From Cryobacterium fucosi (GTDB lineage: Bacteria; Actinomycetota; Actinomycetes; Actinomycetales; Microbacteriaceae): a stretch of DNA of 64,000 nt. Position 1 is the stretch's first letter, and each line of letters opens with the position of its first letter. The translations under genes were made by a program, and so were the position numbers. Below, piece after piece: positions 48,005-56,265 of this stretch. The DNA lies in NCBI RefSeq assembly GCF_004403515.1, contig NZ_SOHH01000061.1, positions 62,001 through 126,000 of the forward strand, read 5' to 3'. A model generated the notes under the pieces. The model saw nothing but the letters and a program-made list of their open reading frames with translations. It was not told the origin of the DNA and ran no database searches.

Positions 48005-49207
48005 TCAGGCGCCGGCACCGAGCGCCGCCGGCTGGTACGGGCAGGCCGGGTCCTCGCCGAGCGGGTCGCCGCTGTCGGCGTAGGCCCTGGCCCGGGATCC
48101 GCCGCACAGGTCGGCGTATTCGCAGCTGCCGCAGCGCCCGGTGAACTCGGTGGCCCGGATCTGTTTGAGCAGGGTGTTGTCCCGGTAGATCTCCGCGAGC
48201 GGTGTGGTGAGCACGTTGCCGAGGCCGAGCGGCAGGAACCCGGCCGGGTAGACCTCCCCGTCATAGGCGACGAACACGATTCCCTTGCCGTCGCGGGTGG
48301 AGGCCGTCTGCGCCCTGGGCAGCCCGATCGGCGGCCCCATCAGGGTTTCGAGCCGTTCGGTCAGCGCGAGGTAGCGCGGCGTGGCCGGTGCGGGGTCGCC
48401 GGCCCGGCGGCGGGCGACCACCCGTCGGAAGAACGGCGCCTCGACCGTGCGCACGATGAAGCCGTGCTGGGACGCGTCGAAGAGGAACTGGCAGATCTCC
48501 TCGTGCTCGAGGGCGGAGACGGCCTCGGTGGACACCCCGCGCCCCACCTGCACGAGGAAGAAGACCTCCCAGATCGACGCGCCCGCGCCCGCGATGAGGG
48601 CAGCGACATCCGCCAGCTCGTCGACGTTGGCGCGCATCACGGTGGTGTTCACCTGCACGGTCAGCCCGGCAGCGGAGAGGGCACGGATGGCGCGCACGGT
48701 GTCGTCGAAGTGGCCGGGAATGCCGCGCACGCCCTCGTGGGTGGCTGCGATCGCGCCGTCGAGGCTGATCGAGACGGCCTTGACCCCGCTGGCGACGATC
48801 TTCTCGATCATCTCGGCGGTCAGGGTGGGCGTCACCGACGGGGAGAGCGCGGTCGGCAGGCCGAGTCCGGTGGCGTAGTCGACGAGTTCGAACAGGTCGG
48901 GCCGCATCAGGCAGTCGCCGCCGGTGAGCACGAGGATCGGGTAGGGGCGGCCGAAACCGGCGACCTGGTCGATCAGGTTCTTGCCCTGCTCGGTGGTGAG
49001 TTCACCCGGCAGGGCCTGCATGGTCGCGCTGGCGCGGCAGTGTCGGCAAGCGAGCGCGCAGGCGCGGGTGGTCTCCCAGAAGACGAGCATGGGCCGCTGC
49101 GCGTAGTCCGGGCCCGGCCCGCGTGTCCTGGTCGGCACGCTGGGGAGCACTCCGGCCTGGGCGACGGTGTTCATGACGTCGCCGGGCATGACCTCGCCGA
49201 CGCTCAC
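48005..49207 (-). CDS. radical SAM/SPASM enzyme in the heme operon, AhbD/NirJ-like
   Basis: A 400-residue protein. The radical SAM cluster is CALACRHC (Cys50, 54, 57), with ILVLTGGDCLMRPDL and SISLDGAIAATHEGVRG after it. The C-terminal SPASM region reads CGSCEYADLCGGSRARAYAD and EDPACPY, giving Cys359, 362, 368 and 389; Ser371 stands where AhbD-type enzymes often have Cys. The GGSRARAYA motif places it with the TIGR04053/AhbD group, whose known relatives remove propionate carboxyls from Fe-coproporphyrin. It starts at a GTG overlapping the cgoX stop (GTGA) and ends one base before cpfC. Heme synthesis is the likely role. Confidence 0.82.
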   Translation of the reverse strand: MSVGEVMPGDVMNTVAQAGVLPSVPTRTRGPGPDYAQRPMLVFWETTRACALACRHCRASATMQALPGELTTEQGKNLIDQVAGFGRPYPILVLTGGDCLMRPDLFELVDYATGLGLPTALSPSVTPTLTAEMIEKIVASGVKAVSISLDGAIAATHEGVRGIPGHFDDTVRAIRALSAAGLTVQVNTTVMRANVDELADVAALIAGAGASIWEVFFLVQVGRGVSTEAVSALEHEEICQFLFDASQHGFIVRTVEAPFFRRVVARRRAGDPAPATPRYLALTERLETLMGPPIGLPRAQTASTRDGKGIVFVAYDGEVYPAGFLPLGLGNVLTTPLAEIYRDNTLLKQIRATEFTGRCGSCEYADLCGGSRARAYADSGDPLGEDPACPYQPAALGAGA

Positions 49208-50625
49208 GGTGCCACCTCGGTGAGGGGGCGGTCGCCGGCCAGGAGGGCGGCGAGCGAGTCCGCCGTGCGTTCGGCGTCGACGATGCAGCTGGCCAGGCCG
49301 ACGCCGCGATACGACGACCCGGTGAGCCGGATGCCGGGAAGGGCGAGCAGCGCCACCGTCGCGGCGTCGAGGCGCGCCTGGTGGCCGACCACGTATTGCG
49401 GCATCCCCTGGGGCCAGCGTTCGATGTGCCGTTCGATCGGGCGCTGGGTCAGCCCCATCGCCTCGACCAGCTCGCCGTGGACCAGGTCGACGAGGGTGTC
49501 GTCGTCCAGGTCGAGCCAACGGTTGTCGCCGCGCCGGCCGACCATGCAGCGGATCAGCACGAGCTCATCGTTGGCGAGGTGCGGCCACTTCGCGCTCGAC
49601 CAGGTGCAGCCGACCACGAGCTTGTCCTCGACCGGCGGCACCAGGAATCCGGTCCCGTCCAGTTCGGCGGGGGCCGAGGAGCGCGGGTAGGCGAGGCAGA
49701 CGGTGGCGACGTCCACGTAGGGCACGTCGGCCAGTGCTGCTGCCAGGTCGGGCGACTCCGCACCGAGGAGATCGGCGGCCACGCCGGCCGACGTGGCGAG
49801 CACGACGGCATCCGCCTCGATGCTCGTGCCGTCGGCGAGGGCGACCGTGTAGCCGGCGCCGGCGCGGGTGATCAGCGAGGCCGGGCTCCCGAGGCGGATG
49901 TCGTCGCCCCCCAGCCGGGCCGCGAGGGCGTCGATCAGCGTGCCCAGTCCTCCTCGAAGGGTGACCAGGGCGGCGGCGGTCTTCGGCGGGGCTGCGCGGC
50001 GGCGTGCGCCGAGGGCGAGGTACAGGCTGCGGTTGGTGCGGGCGAGGCCCTCGATGTCGGGGGCTGTGCTGTGGGCGCTGAGTTCGTCGGCGCGGCCGGC
50101 GTGCACTCCGCCGAGCAGCGGGTCCACCAGCCGGTCGAACACCTCCGCACCCATCCGCGGGCGCACCAGCTCGGCGATGGTGGGGTCGGGCGGCTGCGAG
50201 CCTCGGCGGCGGGGCAGCACGATGTCCAGGGCCGCCCTGGCCACCCCGGCGGGGGAAAGGAGCCCGCTCCAGAGCAGGGGCAGCAACCGGTCGGGAATGC
50301 CGAACAGGGTGCCGGCCGGGAGCCGGCGCAGCTTCCCGCGCGACCAGATCCGTGCGCCGCCCGCGTTGGGTGCGACCACGAGGTCGCCGAGGCCGAGGTC
50401 GCCGATGAGTGTCGCGACGACGGGGGAACGCACCATCAGGGCGTCCGGTCCGACATCGACGGCGTGCCCGCCGAACGGCACCGTGGCGATCTTCCCGCCG
50501 AGTCGCGGAGCGCCTTCGACAAGGGTGACCTGCACCCCGTCCCCGAGTCGGCGATGCAGATAGTGTGCACTTGTCAATCCGCTGATTCCGCCGCCGACGA
50601 TGACAATCCGTGGTCGAGAGTGCAC
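49204..50625 (-). CDS. cgoX: coproporphyrinogen/protoporphyrinogen oxidase
   Basis: A 473-residue FAD enzyme. The Rossmann motif is IVIVGGGISGLTSAHYLHRR (about residue 8), followed by VTLVEGAPRLGGKIATVPFG, VDVGPDALMVR and, near the end, SSYRGVGLASCIVDAERTAD, all typical of HemY/CgoX. It oxidises coproporphyrinogen III to coproporphyrin III in gram-positive bacteria. The GTG at 50625 has GGAGG 11 bases upstream. It is the first gene of the heme operon, coupled to the radical SAM gene. Confidence 0.93.
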   Translation of the reverse strand: MHSRPRIVIVGGGISGLTSAHYLHRRLGDGVQVTLVEGAPRLGGKIATVPFGGHAVDVGPDALMVRSPVVATLIGDLGLGDLVVAPNAGGARIWSRGKLRRLPAGTLFGIPDRLLPLLWSGLLSPAGVARAALDIVLPRRRGSQPPDPTIAELVRPRMGAEVFDRLVDPLLGGVHAGRADELSAHSTAPDIEGLARTNRSLYLALGARRRAAPPKTAAALVTLRGGLGTLIDALAARLGGDDIRLGSPASLITRAGAGYTVALADGTSIEADAVVLATSAGVAADLLGAESPDLAAALADVPYVDVATVCLAYPRSSAPAELDGTGFLVPPVEDKLVVGCTWSSAKWPHLANDELVLIRCMVGRRGDNRWLDLDDDTLVDLVHGELVEAMGLTQRPIERHIERWPQGMPQYVVGHQARLDAATVALLALPGIRLTGSSYRGVGLASCIVDAERTADSLAALLAGDRPLTEVAP

Positions 50626-50773
50626 TGTATCTTCCTCCAATTGCCCGGAACCGGCGCAGCCGACACCCTGTGGCAATCCTTGTTATCTCAGATCCTACGG
50701 CGGTCGATGCCCCGGAAATCGCGGCAGACGGGCGGCGGCACGACGGAAAACGTCGGTTTGCACGTCTGTGCAT

Positions 50774-50804
50774 GCCGGGAGCCGGGGCTTCGGCGGCTCC
50801 CGGC
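50774..50804 (-). terminator. hairpin after the alpha/beta hydrolase gene
   Basis: GCCGGGAGCC (50774-50783) pairs with GGCTCCCGGC (50795-50804), a 10-bp stem just beyond the hydrolase stop on the minus strand and upstream of cgoX. No T-run follows. It probably separates the two transcripts. Confidence 0.55.
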
Positions 50805-50812
50805 GTGGCGTC

Positions 50813-51723
<911 letters not shown>

Positions 51724-51739
51724 GCGCAAGTGAGGTTGT

Positions 51740-52312
51740 GTGAATCCGATGGACGAACAACGTGACGCCCAGGGGGCCGCGATCGACGCGGCCGACCGGC
51801 TGTTCTACGCCCGCGGCATCCAGGCGGTCACCATGGACCAGCTGCGCTCGGAGACCGGGATCTCCCTGAAGAAGCTCTACTCACTCTTCGACTCGAAGGA
51901 GGCGATCCTGCTCGCGGTGCTGGACCGCCGTCACGAGCTGTGGACCTCCGGCATCGCGCGCGCCGCCGACGCGGTGTCCACCCCGAGGGACAAGCTGCTC
52001 TCCATCTACGACTTCCTCCACGACTGGTTCACCGACGGCAACTACCGAGGTTGTGGTTTCATCAACGCCTTCGGCGAACTCGGCGCCACGGTTCCCGCCG
52101 TCGCCCTGGCCGCGCGGGAGCAGAAGCGGTCCTTCCAGCGCTACGTCGGCGGCCTGGTCGAACGGGCAGGGGCCCCGGCGAGCCTGGCTCCGCAACTGGC
52201 CATCCTGGCCGAGGGCGCACAGACCACCGCGGCGATCTCGGGCAGCGCGGATGCCGCCCGCTCGGCCAGGGACGCCGCGGAGATCCTCATCGACGTGGCC
52301 CTGCCGCACTGA
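51740..52312 (+). CDS. TetR family transcriptional regulator
   Basis: A 190-residue regulator: IDAADRLFYARGIQAVTMDQ, LRSETGISLKKLYSLFDSKE form the HTH. The ligand domain includes GCGFINAFGELGATVPAVAL and LAEGAQTTAAISGSADAARS, as in the TetR_C_36-like group. The GTG at 51740 (GAGG 4 bases upstream) or ATG at 51749 may be the start. It probably represses the divergent hydrolase and itself through the twin palindromes. Confidence 0.88.
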   Translation: MNPMDEQRDAQGAAIDAADRLFYARGIQAVTMDQLRSETGISLKKLYSLFDSKEAILLAVLDRRHELWTSGIARAADAVSTPRDKLLSIYDFLHDWFTDGNYRGCGFINAFGELGATVPAVALAAREQKRSFQRYVGGLVERAGAPASLAPQLAILAEGAQTTAAISGSADAARSARDAAEILIDVALPH

Positions 52313-52445
52313 GGTCGGCCTCGGTTGCCTCGACCGGCGCCAGACGCTGGACACGCTCGCGAGCTCTCCGTGAAGCAGGCCGGGGCCCTGGTCCCGGGGA
52401 TGCCGGAAAGGCTCGTAGCATGGCGGAGAGGATAAGGAGCATCAG

Positions 52446-53303
52446 ATGAGAATCGTGGTCACCGGCGGAAGCGGCAAACTCGGCAGGACCGTCGTACGGA
52501 GGCTCACCGAGGAGGGGCACGAGGTGCTCAACCTCGACCGGGCCGGGGAGAAGAGCCACGGCCTCGTTCTGATCGACCTGACCGACTACGGCCAGGTCAT
52601 CGACGCGGTCCTCGGCGTCGACGACCGGCACTCCGGGTTCGACGCGGTCGTGCACCTCGGCGCCATCCCGGCTCCGGGCCTGGTTCCCGACGTCGCCACG
52701 TTCCACAACAACATCCTCTCCACCTACAACGTGTTCCAGGCGGCCCGGCGGGCGGGCATCCGCCGGCTGGTCTACGCGTCGAGCGAGACGGTGCTCGGAC
52801 TGCCGTTCGAGATCGATCCGCCCTATCTCCCGGTGGACGAGGAATACCCGGCCCGTCCGGAGAGCACCTACTCGCTGGTCAAGCACCTGGAAGAGCAGAT
52901 GGCGATCCAGCTCACCCGCTGGGACACGGCGCTCAGCATCACCGCCCTGCGGTTCTCCAATGTGATGGACCCAGAGGACTACGCCGCCTTCCCCGCCTTC
53001 GACAGCGACGCCACCCTGCGCAAGTGGAACCTCTGGGGGTACATCGACGGCCGCGACGGCGCGCAGGCCGTGTTGCGCGCGCTGGAGAACGCCCGGCCCG
53101 GCTTCGAGGCCTTCATCATCGCGGCCGCCGACACCGTGATGAGCCGGCCTGACACGGAACTCGCCGCCGAGGTGTTCCCCGGCGTCGAATTCCGCAGGCC
53201 GGTCGGCGCCAACGAGACCCTGCTCTCCATCGACAAGGCCAGGCGGATGCTCGGCTACGCCCCGGAGCACAGCTGGCGGGACCACGCCGAACCGCGGCCC
53301 TGA
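52446..53303 (+). CDS. NAD-dependent epimerase/dehydratase (extended SDR)
   Basis: A 285-residue SDR. The cofactor site is VTGGSGKLGRTVVRRLTEEG (residues 5-24), with DAVVHLGAIPAPGLVPD, SSETVLG and the catalytic YSLVK (Tyr/Lys). The mid part RWDTALSITALRFSNVMDP is the usual substrate side. It uses NAD(P) to modify a sugar or a similar ligand, not known which. GAGAGGATAAGGAG precedes the ATG. A terminator follows at 53424. Confidence 0.88.
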   Translation: MRIVVTGGSGKLGRTVVRRLTEEGHEVLNLDRAGEKSHGLVLIDLTDYGQVIDAVLGVDDRHSGFDAVVHLGAIPAPGLVPDVATFHNNILSTYNVFQAARRAGIRRLVYASSETVLGLPFEIDPPYLPVDEEYPARPESTYSLVKHLEEQMAIQLTRWDTALSITALRFSNVMDPEDYAAFPAFDSDATLRKWNLWGYIDGRDGAQAVLRALENARPGFEAFIIAAADTVMSRPDTELAAEVFPGVEFRRPVGANETLLSIDKARRMLGYAPEHSWRDHAEPRP

Positions 53304-53423
53304 ACCTGTCAGTTCCCTCATCCGGTCCTGGGCTCGCCCAGCCGGCATTCAGCCGATCCCCCGTACCGTGGTTGACGGAGTCCCCCCACTCCAGCGGATT
53401 GGCCCCGGCAGATTGCTCGCCTC

Positions 53424-53452
53424 CCCCGGCGCAGTAGAGCCGGGGCTTTTTC
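53424..53452 (+). terminator. Rho-independent terminator
   Basis: CCCCGGC (53424-53430) and GCCGGGG (53439-53445) form a stem with an 8-base loop, followed by CTTTTTC. It ends the SDR transcript 120 bases after its stop. Confidence 0.8.
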
Positions 53453-53510
53453 GTGTATCGGGCACCGGGAACGCCACGACAGTCGGCGTGAACCGGGTTC
53501 GCCGGCCGAT

Positions 53511-54254
53511 TCACACTCCCCGGAGAAGCCAGCCATCGTCGGAATTCCTGCCACCTTCGTCGACAAGTCCTTGGGCGACCTGCGACAACATCAAACGGTT
53601 ACTGCGAGCGTAATTTCTGAGTAGGACGAATGCTTCCTCCATCGAGACGCCGCGGGACTGCGCTATGACGCCTTTGGCTTGCTCGATCAAGACCCGGGAG
53701 TTCAACGCATTCGTCAGTTGCTCCCGCACCGTATTGCTTTCTCGAAGCGTGCGCTCCTGGAGAATTCCGATGGTAGCCACGTCGGCCAGCGCCTGGGCAG
53801 CCCGGACATCTTGTTGGCGCAGGGCGCCGGGGACACTGGACAACAGGTTGAGGGCACCGATTGTTGTCTCGCGCAGTCGCAATGGAACCGCATAGACGGC
53901 AGCGAAACCCTGCTCACGCGCGCTATCCCGAAAACGCTGCCACCCGGGTGGGCTGTCCTCAACATTCGGCAGCGACACCACAGTTCCGGTGGTGAAACAC
54001 TCCACGCACGGACCCGCCCGAGCGCTCAGTTGCATGACCTCAACAAGGCGGCTTGCCTCGCTCGTCGAGGCGACAACTTCAAGCTGACCGTCAACATCGA
54101 GCAGGAGGACACCTGCCGCCGTAATGTCAAAGAGGCTTGCACAACTCTCGACCAACGTCTGCAAGAGTTCCACCACGTCGTAACCGGCGACCAGAGTGTC
54201 AGCGAGGGTCGCGAACGTATCGATCAAGCGGTCTTCTCTCGTACCGTCAATCAT
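53511..54254 (-). CDS. GAF-ANTAR antitermination regulator
   Basis: A 247-residue protein. Residues 1-165 form a GAF sensor domain (DVVELLQTLVESCASLFDIT, AGVLLLDVDGQLEVVAST, GPCVECFTTGTVVSLPNVED, AVYAVPLRLRETTIGALNLL). The C-terminal ANTAR domain reads LNSRVLIEQAKGVIAQSRGV, SMEEAFVLLRNYARSNRLML. ANTAR proteins bind paired RNA hairpins and prevent termination. The ATG at 54254 overlaps the end of a second ANTAR gene by 8 bases, so the two are coupled. The C-terminal 14 codons recur at 11311. Confidence 0.9.
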   Translation of the reverse strand: MIDGTREDRLIDTFATLADTLVAGYDVVELLQTLVESCASLFDITAAGVLLLDVDGQLEVVASTSEASRLVEVMQLSARAGPCVECFTTGTVVSLPNVEDSPPGWQRFRDSAREQGFAAVYAVPLRLRETTIGALNLLSSVPGALRQQDVRAAQALADVATIGILQERTLRESNTVREQLTNALNSRVLIEQAKGVIAQSRGVSMEEAFVLLRNYARSNRLMLSQVAQGLVDEGGRNSDDGWLLRGV

Positions 54255-54978
54255 GGGATCCTTCGATCTGGTTCTCACTCACAGCGAAACTCAATCGCCG
54301 ATCGATGATCTGCTCCGCGATTTCTTGCATTGATCGGCCGACGGCGAAGGCGTGTCCCTGGATGACGAGTCGGGCATCCCGGGCGGGGATCCTGAGTTGG
54401 GCCAGCACCATGCCGGTGGCTTGATGCACTTCACGACGGGAGAACTGATTACGAGCGTCGGGATCGGCGTTGGTACCGCTCACCATGTCGCTGTCGGTCA
54501 GCCTGATCGCTCGAGAGAGAACGAGACGACTGACAACTGTCGCGAGACCTGAGACCTGCCGGATATCCAGCTCGCTGAGGTAAGTCGGTCGAGTCGTATA
54601 GATGTCGATCGCCCCGATGCGTAAGGGCCCCAAGACCAACGGAAAAGCGAAAAGCGCGCCCAGGTCATCGGCGACGATTGCCTTCGAGAAGGCCGGCCAC
54701 ACGCGGTTCGGCCGTTCCCGAATATTCGGCTCGATGACGGGCGCCGAAGTCGCCAGTGCATCCCAACACGGGCCCTCGCCGAGATCGAATTGTAGCTCGT
54801 CCAGTCGGAACGACTGTGCGTCGCTCGCCGAGATGGTTTCCGCGGCGAGAAAGTCGCCGAACGTCGAGATGGACAGTCCGTCCGCTGGAAGCAGGGCAAG
54901 GAGAGGCTCGTACAGACGTGACTCTTGACCTGCACAGGCGGCCAACGCTTCTTCGGCTACCGCAAACCGATCAGGCAT
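54247..54978 (-). CDS. GAF-ANTAR antitermination regulator
   Basis: A 243-residue protein of the same plan: a GAF-like domain (GLSISTFGDFLAAETISASD, LGEGPCWDALATSAPVIEPN, FPLVLGPLRIGAIDIYT) and an ANTAR domain (FSRREVHQATGMVLAQLRIP, ARDARLVIQGHAFAVGRSMQ). GGGAGGGAG precedes the ATG at 54978. It is the first of an overlapping pair, suggesting a hetero-oligomeric sensor. The trigger is unknown. Confidence 0.88.
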   Translation of the reverse strand: MPDRFAVAEEALAACAGQESRLYEPLLALLPADGLSISTFGDFLAAETISASDAQSFRLDELQFDLGEGPCWDALATSAPVIEPNIRERPNRVWPAFSKAIVADDLGALFAFPLVLGPLRIGAIDIYTTRPTYLSELDIRQVSGLATVVSRLVLSRAIRLTDSDMVSGTNADPDARNQFSRREVHQATGMVLAQLRIPARDARLVIQGHAFAVGRSMQEIAEQIIDRRLSFAVSENQIEGSHD

Positions 54979-55455
54979 CGCACTCCCTCCCGCGTTTACT
55001 GCTGTATCTCCGGCCCGGGCCTGGCCAGTGCACACTCTAACGTACTCTTCCACGTCCGAAATGGAATGGCAGGCTCCACCGACGCGCACCCTCGTCGGTT
55101 TGAGTGAGGAAACCCGGAGGTGGAAAAAGCCCGCCCGGGGCATAGAATCAATGCTGTAATATCGACGCGTGCATTTCCCGGACCTGGTCCGCATTGTCGT
55201 CAATCGCAATCTTTGCCGCCGTTGGCTGAGATACCTTCACCTACCGGCCGCCTCTCGATCAATCCAATCAAGCCACACCCACGGTGCTCCGCCTGAAGCC
55301 GAGCCCCGGTGGCTGGAAGGGCTCTTACTCACGCGATGACATTCCCCCGCGACAACGCAGTGGCAGAACCTCCACCTCGGCCCGCCTCCTGATTCACCGT
55401 CAATCGACAAGCTGAACCCCACATCCAGGCCGAGACCGAGCAGGGCGCCACACAC
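54979..55455. other. gene-free spacer upstream of the ANTAR pair and pgmB
   Basis: This divergent spacer should hold the promoters of the ANTAR operon and the phosphorylase operon. A stretch near 55110-55170 has local A/T-rich spots (GTAATATCGACG) and a GCCCGCCCGGGGC palindrome. I see no clear operator and no gene. Confidence 0.35.
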
Positions 55456-56265
55456 ATGACTACTCCGCAGAACCCCCTTTCCCACGCCGAAACGCTCGAC
55501 CGGCTGCACAGCCTCCGCGGCGTGCTTTTCGATCTCGACGGCGTGCTCACGCCGACCGCCGACGTGCACATGCACGCCTGGTCGCGCCTGTTCACCCCGT
55601 TCCTCGAGGAGCAGGGCGTCTCTCCCGCCTACGGCGATGCCGACTACTTCGAGTACATCGACGGCAAGCCCCGCTACGACGGAGTGCGCTGCCTGCTGGC
55701 CTCCCGCGGCATCACCCTCCCCGACGGGCTGCCGACGGATGCCCCGGACCAGGAGACCGTCTGCGGCCTCGGCAATCGCAAGAACGAGGCCTTCAACGAG
55801 ACCCTGGCCGAGGAGGGCGTGACGCCCTACCCCGGCTCGCTGGAGTTCCTCGACTTCGTCACGAGGGCCGGACTGCTCGTTGCCGTCGTCACCAGTTCAC
55901 GCAACGGCGAGCTGACCCTCGCCGCCGCGGGCATCCGCGACCGGTTCGAGGTCGTCGTCGACGGCCTCCTCTCCGCCTCGCGCGGACTCGCCGGCAAGCC
56001 GGCTCCTGCCACCTACGAGCTGGGCGCTGAGCTGCTCGGCCTCACCCCCTCGGAGTGCGTCGTCGTGGAGGACGCCCAGTCGGGCATCCAGGCCGGCCGC
56101 GCCGGCAACTTCGGCCTCGTGCTCGGCGTCGACCGCGGAGTGGGCAGGAAGACCCTGCTCGACGCGGGCGCCGACATCGTGGTCTCCGACCTCGACGAGC
56201 TCGTGCCGGCATCCGCCACCCTCACCCCGAACACCACCTCAGCCACCACGGAGGCGAACGCATGA
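55456..56265 (+). CDS. pgmB: beta-phosphoglucomutase, HAD family
   Basis: A 269-residue HAD phosphatase-fold enzyme. The catalytic motif is FDLDGVLTPT (Asp26, Asp28), with VTSSRNGELTLAAAGI, GKPAPATYELGAELLG (Lys motif) and VVVEDAQSGIQAGRAGN as motif IV. It converts beta-glucose-1-phosphate to glucose-6-phosphate. It overlaps the GH65 gene by four bases (ATGA), and GH65 phosphorylases release exactly that sugar phosphate. Confidence 0.9.
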   Translation: MTTPQNPLSHAETLDRLHSLRGVLFDLDGVLTPTADVHMHAWSRLFTPFLEEQGVSPAYGDADYFEYIDGKPRYDGVRCLLASRGITLPDGLPTDAPDQETVCGLGNRKNEAFNETLAEEGVTPYPGSLEFLDFVTRAGLLVAVVTSSRNGELTLAAAGIRDRFEVVVDGLLSASRGLAGKPAPATYELGAELLGLTPSECVVVEDAQSGIQAGRAGNFGLVLGVDRGVGRKTLLDAGADIVVSDLDELVPASATLTPNTTSATTEANA

